In this document: positions 34,953-42,930 of the stretch, in pieces | Numbering within the stretch: position 1 is the first letter of the stretch | How the letters are laid out: each line of letters opens with the position of its first letter | DNA from: Arthrobacter sp. CJ23 | GTDB taxonomy: Bacteria > Actinomycetota > Actinomycetes > Actinomycetales > Micrococcaceae | Direction: 5' to 3' | Assembly (NCBI RefSeq): GCF_024741795.1 | Contig: NZ_CP102950.1 | Coordinates: 4,340,001 to 4,404,000 of the forward strand | Length of the DNA stretch: 64,000 bases | Made by a program: the position numbers and the translations under genes | Notes under the pieces: generated by a model | Seen by the model: the letters and a program-made list of their open reading frames with translations, nothing else | The model's database searches: none | What the model was told of the DNA's origin: nothing

Positions 34953-35896
34953 CGCGAGGCTCCTTCCAGGGCGGGTGCAGTGGCAGCGACAGGTGCCGCG
35001 AAGTGGCCGGGACGCACCTCGGCGAGATCGGGGATGTTGCTGAACTTCACGCCGTCGGGCAGTCCGGTCAGCGGAAGGCGCGGGCCAGTGAGCGGCGGGA
35101 ACGCGCCCATGAGCGCCTGCGTGTACGGGTGCTGCGGGCTGGCATACACCTCGTGGGCCTTGGCGGTCTCCACGATCCGGCCGCCGTACATGACGGCCAT
35201 GCGGTGCGAGAGCTCCACCATCAAGGACATGTCGTGCGTGATGAACAGGACGGAGAAGCCGAGCTCGCGCTGGAGTTCCTTGATCTGCGCCATGATTTCC
35301 TGCTGCACCACCACGTCCAGGGCGGTGGTGGGTTCGTCCAGGATCAGCAGGGACGGCTTGAGGGCCACGGCCATGGCGATGACCGCCCGCTGCCGCATGC
35401 CGCCGGAGAGCTGGTGGGGGTAGGACTTGAGCCGCGCGGGGTCGATCCGCACGAGTTCCAGCAGTTCGGCCGCGCGCCGCAGGGATTCCTTGCGCGAGTA
35501 GCCGGAGTGCGTGGTGTAGACGTCCACGATCTGCTCGCCGATGGTCAGCACCGGGTTGAGCGAGTTCATGGCCGACTGGAAGACCATGGCCACGTCCTGC
35601 CAGCGGAAGCGGCGCAGCTCCTCCGGGCTCATCGCCAGGACGTCCTTGCCGCCAAAGGAGATGCTGCCGCCGGCGATCTTTGCCGGGTCCTTCAGGAGGC
35701 GCATGATCGAGTTGGCGATGGTGGACTTGCCGCAGCCGGACTCGCCGGCCAGGCCGAAGATTTCGCCCGTCCCGATGCTGAACGAAACGCGGTCGACGGC
35801 GGTGGTGGAGCGGGTATCGCCGATGTACTGGACGGTGAGGTCCTTTACCTCCAGGACCGGCTCGTGCGAGCCGAAGGAGACTTGGGAGATGGTCAC
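34949..35896 (-). CDS. Oligopeptide-type ABC ATPase (OppD/DppD-like) of the fructan locus
   Basis: A 315-residue ATPase starting with GTG at 35896, which overlaps the permease stop (GTGA). Walker A GESGCGKST, Q-loop MVFQSAMNSLNP, signature LSGGMRQR, Walker B LLILDEPTTALD and switch ITHDMS are all intact. It forms the heterodimer with the 33849-34952 ATPase. The usual cysteine-rich C-terminal tail of DppD proteins is absent, and the protein ends in an Ala/Pro-rich stretch. Confidence 0.93.
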   Translation of the reverse strand: MTISQVSFGSHEPVLEVKDLTVQYIGDTRSTTAVDRVSFSIGTGEIFGLAGESGCGKSTIANSIMRLLKDPAKIAGGSISFGGKDVLAMSPEELRRFRWQDVAMVFQSAMNSLNPVLTIGEQIVDVYTTHSGYSRKESLRRAAELLELVRIDPARLKSYPHQLSGGMRQRAVIAMAVALKPSLLILDEPTTALDVVVQQEIMAQIKELQRELGFSVLFITHDMSLMVELSHRMAVMYGGRIVETAKAHEVYASPQHPYTQALMGAFPPLTGPRLPLTGLPDGVKFSNIPDLAEVRPGHFAAPVAATAPALEGASR

Positions 35897-36918
35897 GCGG
35901 CACTCCTTCCTGGGGTCTTGGTGGTAGTTGGGGAGGCCTTGGCGGCCGTGATTTTCCGGAGGCGGGGGTTGGTGACCTCGTCCACGGCGTAGTTGATGAG
36001 GGCCAGGGCGAAGGCCACCAGCGCGATGCAGAGGCCGGAGGGGACGAACACCCACCAGCTGCCGGTGAGCAGGGCGCCCTCGTTGCCGGCCCAGAAGAGG
36101 TTGTTGCCCCAGGAGACCGTGCTGACGTCGCCCAGGCCCAGGAATTCCAGGCCCGCCTGGGCGCCGATGCCGTAGATGACGCAGGCCAGCAGGGTCCCCA
36201 TGACGATCGAGGCCATGTTGGGCAGGATCTCACGGAACATGATCCGCCCGGCCCGCTCACCGGACACAGCGGCAGCGGCCACGAAGTCCTTGGAGCGGAT
36301 GGAGAGGGCCTGCGAGCGCAGCACCCGGGCCGAGCCGGCCCAGCCGGTGATCACCAGGACCAGGATCACGGTGCCCAGTCCCGGCGGCAGGAATGCGGCC
36401 AGGATGACCAGCAGCGGCAGTCCGGGCAGGAGCAGGAAGACGTTGGTGACCAGGGACAGGGCCTCGTCGATGAACTTGCCGAAATAGGCCGAGGCCAGGC
36501 CCACCAGGATGCCGATGAAGGTGGACGCGAGGCCCACGGTGAGGCCCACCAGGAGCGAGCTGCGGGAGCCGTGGATGGTCAGTGCCATCACGTCCTGGCC
36601 CTTGGCGGTGGTGCCGAGCCAGTGCTCGGCGGACGGCTCCAGGCTGGCCATGTCCGTGATGCGCGAGGGGTCGCCGGGGAACATCAGCGGCGCCAGGAGC
36701 GCCAGCGTGATGAACGCCAGCATCACCGCCATGCCCACCATGGCCTTCTTGTTGGTGAGGAGCCCGTGGACGAAGCCCTGCTTCGAGCGGCGGACACGCC
36801 GCGGTGCCCTTGAGGGCTGCCGGACGGCGGCAGAAGACTCGGGTGCGGGGCCCGCCGTCGTGAGGGCCGCCGTCGTGCTTTCCACGCCGGACGGTGAGGG
36901 GTCGATAAAGGTGGTCAT
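35893..36918 (-). CDS. Oligopeptide-type ABC permease (OppC/DppC-like) of the fructan locus
   Basis: A 341-residue membrane subunit. A long, basic, Ala/Pro-rich cytoplasmic N-terminus (about 60 residues) precedes six helices. HWLGTTAKGQDVMALTIHGSR is the family-typical HxLGTDxxGxD-like region, and the EAA loop is AAAVSGERAGRIMFREILPN. Spacing to the OppB-like permease is eight bases. It forms the translocation channel with 36927-37916. Confidence 0.93.
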   Translation of the reverse strand: MTTFIDPSPSGVESTTAALTTAGPAPESSAAVRQPSRAPRRVRRSKQGFVHGLLTNKKAMVGMAVMLAFITLALLAPLMFPGDPSRITDMASLEPSAEHWLGTTAKGQDVMALTIHGSRSSLLVGLTVGLASTFIGILVGLASAYFGKFIDEALSLVTNVFLLLPGLPLLVILAAFLPPGLGTVILVLVITGWAGSARVLRSQALSIRSKDFVAAAAVSGERAGRIMFREILPNMASIVMGTLLACVIYGIGAQAGLEFLGLGDVSTVSWGNNLFWAGNEGALLTGSWWVFVPSGLCIALVAFALALINYAVDEVTNPRLRKITAAKASPTTTKTPGRSAA

Positions 36919-36926
36919 CGTGGCTC

Positions 36927-37916
36927 CTAGTTGCTGCGCACGCGCGGGTCGAGGCGGACGTAGAGGATGTCCACCAGGAAGTTGGCCAGCAGCACGGCGG
37001 CGGTGATGGTGAGGAACAGCCCCTGCATGAGCGGGTAGTCCAGGCCCTGCACGGCGTTGAGCAGCTGGTAGCCGACGCCGGGGTAGGCGAACACCACCTC
37101 GGTCAGCAGCGCCCCGCCCACCACGAACCCCAGGCCCATGCCGAAGCTCGTCACGGACGGGAGCATGGCGTTGCGGGCAGCGTAGCGGAACATGATGCGG
37201 CCCGGCCGCAGGCCCTTCGCCTCGGCCATGGTGATGTAGTCCTCGGCGTTGGTGGCGATCATGGTGTTGCGCATGCCCAGCATCCAGCCGCCGATTGAGA
37301 CCAGCACGATGGTGAGTGCCGGCAGCACCAGGTGCGCGGCTGCGTCGGAGATGAACTCCCAGGTGAAGCCGGGTTCCAGGCCGTCCGTAAACGCGTGGCG
37401 GAGCGGGAACCAGCCCAGCACCACGCCGAAAAGGTACAGGGCACCCATCGCCAGCCAGAAGTACGGGAACGAACCGATGAACACCAGGACCGGCGGGAGA
37501 GCCGAGTCGATCGCTCCGCCGCGCCGCCAGGCGGCCAGGATGCCCAGCAGATTGCCCACGACGGCGGCAATCACCAGGGCGGTGCCGCCCAGCAGGAGGG
37601 TCCAGCCGATCTGGGAGGCGATGACCTCGGTGACCGGGGTGGGGAAGCGGGAGATGGAGACGCCCATCTGGCCGGTGACGATGCTGTGCAGGTAGTCGAC
37701 GTACTGCTCCCAGATGGGGCGGTCGTCCACGCCGAGCAGCTTGCGCAGGGCCTCGATCTGTTCGGGCTGCATCCGGCCCGTGGAGCGGGCGAACATGCGC
37801 GAGACGGGGTCGCCGGGCATGAAGCGCGGGAGCAGGAAGTTCAAGGTGATGGACGCCCAGAAGGCGATCAGGTAGAAACCCAGGCGGCGCAGGATGAAGC
37901 GCACGGTTTCCTCCAT
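36927..37916 (-). CDS. Oligopeptide-type ABC permease (OppB/DppB-like) of the fructan locus
   Basis: A 329-residue inner-membrane permease with six helices. The N-terminal RFILRRLGFYLIAFWASITLNFLLPR, here described by its LRRL and F-LPR ends, and MPGDPVSRM are typical for OppB. The EAA loop is AEAKGLRPGRIMFRYAARNA. It follows the binding-protein gene after 154 bases that contain two hairpins. Confidence 0.93.
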   Translation of the reverse strand: MEETVRFILRRLGFYLIAFWASITLNFLLPRFMPGDPVSRMFARSTGRMQPEQIEALRKLLGVDDRPIWEQYVDYLHSIVTGQMGVSISRFPTPVTEVIASQIGWTLLLGGTALVIAAVVGNLLGILAAWRRGGAIDSALPPVLVFIGSFPYFWLAMGALYLFGVVLGWFPLRHAFTDGLEPGFTWEFISDAAAHLVLPALTIVLVSIGGWMLGMRNTMIATNAEDYITMAEAKGLRPGRIMFRYAARNAMLPSVTSFGMGLGFVVGGALLTEVVFAYPGVGYQLLNAVQGLDYPLMQGLFLTITAAVLLANFLVDILYVRLDPRVRSN

Positions 37917-37932
37917 TCAGGTATTGCGGAGA

Positions 37933-37958
37933 TGGGGCCCCGTTACCGAGGGGCCCCA
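37933..37958 (-). promoter_or_regulatory. Intra-operon hairpin before the OppB-like gene
   Basis: TGGGGCCCC and GGGGCCCCA form a perfect 9-base GC-rich stem with an 8-base loop, 17 bases upstream of the permease start. Confidence 0.6.
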
Positions 37959-37999
37959 AGCGAGCTTGCGAGTTTGGGGAGGTAATGGGGAGGGGAGGG

Positions 38000-38038
38000 C
38001 GGCATGCCTGGCGCGGTGATCCTGCGCCGGGCATGCCG
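38000..38038 (-). terminator. Intra-operon hairpin after the binding-protein gene
   Basis: CGGCATGCCTGGCGC and GCGCCGGGCATGCCG make a 15-base stem with one mismatch and a 9-base loop. It lies 32 bases past the binding-protein stop. It may stop most transcripts or protect the 3' end, giving more binding protein than permease. Confidence 0.65.
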
Positions 38039-38070
38039 GTCCAAGCGGCCCTTGCTGGGCTCGGGGTGGG

Positions 38071-39741
38071 CTACTTGCGCGGTTCCAGCGTGGTCAGCAC
38101 CAGCACGGTGGTGGGTGCACGGACCGAGAGGGTGGCGTACGGGTTGTCCTCGGTGGGCCAACCGGTGAAGCGCGTGTCGTTGAAGGCACCCCACTCCGGG
38201 CCGGAGAACAGCGGCACCAGCGGCGCGACGTCGTTGTACTCCTCCTGGAGCTTGTAGGCGATGTCCTTCTGCTTGCCGGCATCGGCCTCGGCGGCGAACT
38301 GGGCGAGCAGGGCATCGGCCTTGGGGTCGCCGAAGCGGTGGTAGTTGTCGAAGGTCTTGGTGCCTACCGGCTTCACGGTTGCCGTGCCCATGGAGGTGTT
38401 GAAGTACTTGTGCGGGCTGGGATCGTTGGCGCTCCAGACGATGCCGGAGTCGAAGTCGCCGGTCTCGTAGCCGGCCACCACGGCGGCCCAGTCCGGGGAG
38501 TCCACCTTGGCGGTGACGCCCACGTCGGCCAGGTTCTGCGAGATCACGTTGGCCACGGACAGCCAATCGGAGGAGGTGGCGCCCACGGAAATCTTGAACT
38601 CGAACGGCTTGCCGTCCTTGAGGGTGCGCTTGCCGTCGGCGCCCTTGGGGTAGCCGGCCTGGTCCAGGAGTTTGTTGGCTTCGTCCACGTTCCGCTTGGT
38701 CCAGGTGCAGTTGTCCTTGAGGGCCGGGTTCTTCCAGGTTTCGTAGTTGCCGGAGAGGCCGGTGCAGTCGGCGGGCTTGGCGTAGCCGCCCATGCCGATC
38801 TTGGTGACCTGGTCGCGGTCAACGGCCATGCTGAGGGCCTTGCGGACGGCAGTGTCGGTGAACGGTGCCTTGGTGGTGTTCAGCTGCCAGTTGATCATGG
38901 AACCCGTGGCCGGGAACCAGTACTGGCGGTGTTCCTTGTCCTTGGAGATGAAGGTCTTTTCGATGTTGGGGATGTACTGCGGCGCCCAGTCCACGTCGCC
39001 GTTGGCGGCGGCGAGGTTGGCGCCGTCGTTGCCCGCAAAGGCGAGCATCTTGATGCCGGCGATTTTCTGCTTCTCCGGCTGCCAGTAGTTGGGGTTCTTC
39101 TTCAGGACGAAGGACTGGGCCTGGAAGTTGTCCACCTCGGTGTAGGGACCGGTGCCCACTGGCTTGGCGTTGGCGTCCTTTTCGGGGTCGGCCAGCGCGG
39201 ACCAGATGTGCTTGGGCAGGATGGTGAGCTGTCCGACGTCGTAGAGGGCCGGGGACCACGGCTTGTTAAAGGTGAAGGTCACCTTGTTGGTGCCTTCGGC
39301 GGTGACGGCCTCAAGGTAGTCGAAGCCGCCCTTGATCTTCTTCTGCAGTTCGAAGGTGTAGGCAACGTCGTCGGCCACGAAGGGCTTGCCGTCGGACCAC
39401 TTCACGCCCTCGCGCAGGGTGAAGGTGACGGACTTTCCGTCCGCCGCCGAGGTCCATTCGGTGGCGAGCCACGGCACGGTGTCGCCCTTGGCGGGGTTGA
39501 AGATCAGCAGGGATTCGTAGATGGACTGCTGGACCATCGGGTTGACGGCCGGTGCGAACGGGTTGAAGTTCTGGATGAACGTGCCCATGTCCTCGCGGGG
39601 GATGGTGAGGAAGGCGCTGGCGTTCTCCGCGCCGGCGGCGGGCTTGCTGGCGGTGGCTGAACAGCCGGTGAGTACCAGTACGCCCATGGCCAGGCCGGCC
39701 GCGGCAATGCGGGCAGACCTCAGGAACCGGGATTGTGTCAT
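38071..39741 (-). CDS. SBP_bac_5 family substrate-binding lipoprotein of the fructan locus
   Basis: A 556-residue extracytoplasmic binding protein with signal peptide and lipobox LTGCS. Family marks of the peptide/oligosaccharide class 5 group include VTFTLREGVKWSDGKPF near residue 105, DVAYTFEL, and VRKALSMAVDRDQV near residue 295. Such proteins bind peptides, nickel or, in several bacteria, oligosaccharides. The position between a LacI regulator and two GH32 genes points to fructo-oligosaccharides. It is the first gene of the transport operon, 72 bases after lacI-type gene 39814-40887. Confidence 0.92.
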   Translation of the reverse strand: MTQSRFLRSARIAAAGLAMGVLVLTGCSATASKPAAGAENASAFLTIPREDMGTFIQNFNPFAPAVNPMVQQSIYESLLIFNPAKGDTVPWLATEWTSAADGKSVTFTLREGVKWSDGKPFVADDVAYTFELQKKIKGGFDYLEAVTAEGTNKVTFTFNKPWSPALYDVGQLTILPKHIWSALADPEKDANAKPVGTGPYTEVDNFQAQSFVLKKNPNYWQPEKQKIAGIKMLAFAGNDGANLAAANGDVDWAPQYIPNIEKTFISKDKEHRQYWFPATGSMINWQLNTTKAPFTDTAVRKALSMAVDRDQVTKIGMGGYAKPADCTGLSGNYETWKNPALKDNCTWTKRNVDEANKLLDQAGYPKGADGKRTLKDGKPFEFKISVGATSSDWLSVANVISQNLADVGVTAKVDSPDWAAVVAGYETGDFDSGIVWSANDPSPHKYFNTSMGTATVKPVGTKTFDNYHRFGDPKADALLAQFAAEADAGKQKDIAYKLQEEYNDVAPLVPLFSGPEWGAFNDTRFTGWPTEDNPYATLSVRAPTTVLVLTTLEPRK

Positions 39742-39813
39742 GATGGTGGTCTCTTTCCTATCTTCATAGCTGAACGGTGGGTGAGGGGTTGTTCTTCAGG
39801 AGTGATTTCGCGG

Positions 39814-40887
39814 TCAGACTGAAGAGCGTTCTAGCAGCGGACAGTCGACCAATTGCTGGTCGGCAATGATCGGCTGTCCTGCTGTAAGGGCGGCGAGCGT
39901 CTGGACTCCCAGGGCGCCCATCTTTTCGAAGGGCAACGCCACCGTGGTCAGTTTGGGCCTGAGGTAGGCCGCAATCAGTTCCTGGTTGTCGAAGCCGATC
40001 ACGGCGATGTCTCCGGGGATGGTCAGTCCCCGTTCCTTGATGGCGTCATAGGCGCCCATCGCCATCCGGTCGTTGAGGCAGAACAGTGCTGTGGGCCTGC
40101 CCGCCCCTGCCGGATACTTATCAAGAATTTCGCAGGCGGCCTCGTAGCCGCCGTCTGCGGTCGCATGTCCCGAGACCACGAGTTCCGGGTCCAGTTCCAG
40201 CCCGGCGTCGGCGAGTGCTTCGCGGCACCCCGCCAAACGCCCCACGGCCGCAGGAATGTCCGGGTCCAGGTTGATGACACCGATTCGGGTGTGCCCGGCC
40301 TGGAGCAAGCGCTCGACGGCGACGCGGCCCCCGGCGCGCTCGTCCGGGACGATCGAGGGCAGCTTCCCGTCCGCGTCGAAGCAGTTGATGAGGACGGTGG
40401 GCACCTCGTTGGCGCTTTCCGGAACGTGCACGGGCCGGTGGTAGGTGGCCGCGTAGAGGAGTCCTTCCACTCGCTGCTCCAGGAGCTTTTCGATGGCTGC
40501 GTCTTCCATGCCCTGGTTGGGTCCGGCAGCATCGGCCTGGTCGGAGGGCGCGATGAGCAGGAAACGGCGATCCAGCCAGGCCTGGTCCTGCGCGCCCTTG
40601 ATGATGTCCACGGCGAACGGTGCCGTGACGATCTCAGTGACGATGCCGTACCAGTCGCTGCGCTGCGATGCCAGGGCGCGGGCGCCGGCGTTGGGCCGGT
40701 AGCCGAGGGCCTGGACCGCTTCGAGGATCCGGGTGCGCGTTTCCTCCGAGATGCTGGCGTTTTCACGGTTGCTCAGGACGAAGGAGACGGCGGTGCGGGA
40801 AACGCCTGCGTGGTTCGCGACGTCGGTCATGGTGACACCCCGCTGCCGCGGGGACGCGGGCCTGGTGGATGGGGTGCTGTTCGCCAT
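39814..40887 (-). CDS. LacI-family regulator of the fructan locus
   Basis: A 357-residue repressor. The helix-turn-helix and hinge are VTMTDVANHAGVSRTAVSFV and YRPNAGARALASQR, and the periplasmic-binding-like effector domain includes IPGDIAVIGFDN near residue 290, all standard for LacI regulators. The effector is probably a fructose-containing sugar, inferred from the downstream genes. Its upstream region carries a cluster of GTAACGCGCGTTAC-type palindromes that should be its operators, so autoregulation of the whole locus is likely. Confidence 0.94.
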   Translation of the reverse strand: MANSTPSTRPASPRQRGVTMTDVANHAGVSRTAVSFVLSNRENASISEETRTRILEAVQALGYRPNAGARALASQRSDWYGIVTEIVTAPFAVDIIKGAQDQAWLDRRFLLIAPSDQADAAGPNQGMEDAAIEKLLEQRVEGLLYAATYHRPVHVPESANEVPTVLINCFDADGKLPSIVPDERAGGRVAVERLLQAGHTRIGVINLDPDIPAAVGRLAGCREALADAGLELDPELVVSGHATADGGYEAACEILDKYPAGAGRPTALFCLNDRMAMGAYDAIKERGLTIPGDIAVIGFDNQELIAAYLRPKLTTVALPFEKMGALGVQTLAALTAGQPIIADQQLVDCPLLERSSV

Positions 40888-40955
40888 TGAATGCTCCGGT
40901 AGTCGCAGTTGAGGCCGGCACAGTGGCTGGCGGAATCATGGAATCACTTACGGTG

Positions 40956-41008
40956 GTAACGCGCGTTACTTGGTGCGTGTGATTTAGATTACGCGCGTTA
41001 CTAACGCG
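40956..41008. promoter_or_regulatory. Cluster of LacI-type operators
   Basis: GTAACGCGCGTTAC (40956-40969) is a perfect 14-base palindrome. A second near-copy TTACGCGCGTTA (40989-41000) overlaps a perfect 15-base palindrome CGCGTTA-C-TAACGCG (40994-41008). The CG-centred symmetry is typical of LacI-family sites. The block is 69-121 bases upstream of the LacI start. Confidence 0.75.
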
Positions 41009-41079
41009 TGTCAACGACTATTTTCGAAGGGCCGCGTCAGGGACACACCAGCTGCATCGGGAGGGGCGGCGGCGGCCGA

Positions 41080-41862
41080 CTATGCCAGGGCTTCGCGGAC
41101 GGCCTGCAGGATCTGTTCCGTTCCAGCCGCCGGGTCCAGCACGGCCACCACGACGGCGGGACGGCCGGCGCTCGCTGCGGAACCGGACATCGCGGCACCC
41201 GAGAGAGGGGCACCACCCAGCACCGGACGGAAGGTGTCGGCCAGGGCCCGCAGTTCGCGGCCCAGCCGGGCGGCCAACTCGCGGTCCAACTCCGGCGGCG
41301 ATCCGGCGGCGGCCTCCCCCAGCCACATGCGCAGGACACTGTTGTGCACGGCCACCACGGACGCGGCATACGCTACGGCGCCATATTCCCGAGCGCCGTA
41401 CTCTCCGGCGCCGGACGCCTCACGCGTGCCGGGCTCCGAGCCCGGACCCTCCGGCAGCGCATACTGCAGGTACCTGCGGAAGGCGCGCTGGTAGCGGTGC
41501 GTCATGACAAGTTCGCGGTCGCGCAGGGCCGGGACCTGGTGCAGCAGCTCATGCCGGGTCAGGGACGTGCCGCGGTTCCGGACATGGTGTTCGAACACCA
41601 GTAGGGCAGCGTCCGCCACGGCCGCGAGTGGATCCTGCGCCGGGCGGGACAGCTGGTCCTCCACGCGGGCCAGGATGCGGTCGTGGTCGGCGAAGACCAT
41701 GTCCTCCTTGGAACCGAACTTGCGGAAGAAGGTGCTGCGGCTGATTCCCGCGGCGACGGCCAGATCGTCCACGGAGGTGGCGTCGTAGCCCTGGCGCACC
41801 AGCAGCTCGAGGGCCGCGGCCACGGCACGGCCGGGATCCGGGGTGGAGGGCTTGTTGACCAT
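41080..41862 (-). CDS. TetR-family regulator with a repetitive insert
   Basis: A 260-residue regulator. The helix-turn-helix TSVDDLAVAAGISRSTFFRK spans about residues 29-48. Near residue 155 a Gly/Ala/Tyr-rich repeat (GAGEYGAREYGAVAYAAS) interrupts the ligand domain and arises from a short DNA duplication. The ATG at 41862 gives a normal N-terminus; the frame is open further upstream without signal. No target is evident. It is divergent from the HTH gene at 41930. Confidence 0.85.
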   Translation of the reverse strand: MVNKPSTPDPGRAVAAALELLVRQGYDATSVDDLAVAAGISRSTFFRKFGSKEDMVFADHDRILARVEDQLSRPAQDPLAAVADAALLVFEHHVRNRGTSLTRHELLHQVPALRDRELVMTHRYQRAFRRYLQYALPEGPGSEPGTREASGAGEYGAREYGAVAYAASVVAVHNSVLRMWLGEAAAGSPPELDRELAARLGRELRALADTFRPVLGGAPLSGAAMSGSAASAGRPAVVVAVLDPAAGTEQILQAVREALA

Positions 41863-41929
41863 AGGCGTGAATCTAACACGGAGCCGGGCGCGGATCGGGG
41901 CCGGAAGCGGCGCGGGATAGGCTTCTGGC

Positions 41930-42340
41930 ATGGCATTGATAGCTCCCCGCGTCACGGCCGGCCTGGCCGCCGACGACGCCAGGAACCTCGCGCGTTCCCT
42001 CCAGGACAGCAACGACATCACCGTGTTCGTTGACGGCACGGTCCACCGCCTCCCGGGCGAGGCGAGGGACGCCGTCGTCGACCTCCTCGCACGGCTCAGC
42101 CGCGGCGAAGCGGTGACCGTGAGCAGCGTCGAGGAAATGCTGACCACCTCGCAGGCGGCCGAGCTCGCGGGCATTTCGCACACTTACCTGCGAAACATGA
42201 CGGACCGCGGCGAGATCCCCGTGGAATACCGCGGCACTCACCGGCGCATCCGGCTTGCAGCCATCATGGCCTGGCTGGAATCGCAGAAGAAAAAGGCGGC
42301 CGCGGATGGCCCGGATGACGCGGCCGGCGGCACAACGTGA
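41930..42340 (+). CDS. Excisionase/antitoxin-like HTH protein without a partner
   Basis: A 136-residue protein. The C-terminal half is an excisionase-type DNA-binding domain: LTTSQAAELAGISHTYLRNM followed by EIPVEYRGTHRRI and a charged tail. This form is typical of antitoxins encoded directly upstream of PIN-domain toxins. No PIN gene follows; the next gene is a small membrane protein. It may be an orphan antitoxin or a stand-alone regulator. Confidence 0.8.
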   Translation: MALIAPRVTAGLAADDARNLARSLQDSNDITVFVDGTVHRLPGEARDAVVDLLARLSRGEAVTVSSVEEMLTTSQAAELAGISHTYLRNMTDRGEIPVEYRGTHRRIRLAAIMAWLESQKKKAAADGPDDAAGGTT

Positions 42341-42413
42341 CGGAGTGATAAGGATCAAGCAACGATCCTTCCTTGGAGGCTGATGCCTGGAATGGCCGGG
42401 GTTACGCTTAAAT

Positions 42414-42665
42414 GTGGGCAATTTCAGAGGGTGGCATATCGTGGCTGGCGTAGCCGCCATGGCCTGCGCCATCCCCCTCGCCTACGCTATGGGGCTGAAC
42501 TTCGTGGCCACGTTCACGTTCGCCTGTGTGGTGTTTGTCGCCGTGGCCATGTGGGTTGAGTCGAAGATTGCCCGACGCCGGAGCGCAGGTGACGCGGCAG
42601 CCACGGCTGACGCCCCAATATCGGCAGCGGACCCGGCCGAGTCGGACGACGTAACGCGGGATTAG
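42414..42665 (+). CDS. Small membrane protein of unknown function
   Basis: An 83-residue protein with two hydrophobic segments (about residues 10-25 and 28-46) followed by a basic stretch (SKIARRR) and an acidic tail. No family is recognised. The start is uncertain: GTG at 42414 has no ribosome-binding site but follows an AT-rich stretch, while GTG at 42441 has AGGGTGG six bases upstream and would remove nine residues. Codon use fits the neighbourhood. It lies immediately before the riboswitch but ends before it. Confidence 0.6.
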   Translation: MGNFRGWHIVAGVAAMACAIPLAYAMGLNFVATFTFACVVFVAVAMWVESKIARRRSAGDAAATADAPISAADPAESDDVTRD

Positions 42666-42759
42666 GACCCCCCACCCCGTTACCCAAACGTGACATTAAC
42701 CCGCCGGCTCGTGTACCGTCGAAGGGCGACCCGGATCTCCAGCGGGCCGTTTCCGGGCT

Positions 42760-42922
42760 GACGCCGAGCTCTGCCGCAATCCGGAATCCGCCAGACCGCG
42801 GCAGAGACGGGGGACCCAGAGTTCCCGGGCCTGATTCTCCACAGGCCCTTGGGGTGAAGCCGCCATGCGCGGCCGGACGGCCTCGTCCGAACCCGACAGC
42901 TAACCTCGCAGGCGTTGAGAGG
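42760..42922 (+). promoter_or_regulatory. Cyclic-di-AMP riboswitch (ydaO/yuaA type)
   Basis: The invariant blocks of this riboswitch class appear in order: GACGGGGGACCCA (42806-42818), TTGGGGTGAAGCC (about 42849-42861) and CCGACAGCTAACCTCGCAGG (42893-42912). A P1-like pairing ACGCC/GGCGT (42761-42765 with 42911-42915) closes it, and a 9-base stem CTCTGCCGC/GCGGCAGAG (42769-42777 with 42798-42806) lies inside. GAGAGG follows at 42917-42922 and is the only ribosome-binding site for the ATG at 42931, so ligand binding may control translation. Riboswitches of this class are generally OFF switches and often precede cell-wall or osmolyte genes. Confidence 0.93.
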
Positions 42923-42930
42923 CAACCACC

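Noticed and set aside
33849..36260. An 803-residue fusion of permease and ATPase in the fructan locus
   Set aside because: The upstream part is an out-of-frame shadow of the OppD- and OppC-like genes; the real ATPase begins at 34952 with an ATGA overlap.
41080..42183. A 367-residue reading of the TetR gene starting at 42183
   Set aside because: The extra N-terminal part overlaps the oppositely oriented HTH gene, matches no TetR protein and has no start signal; the helix-turn-helix fits a start at 41862.
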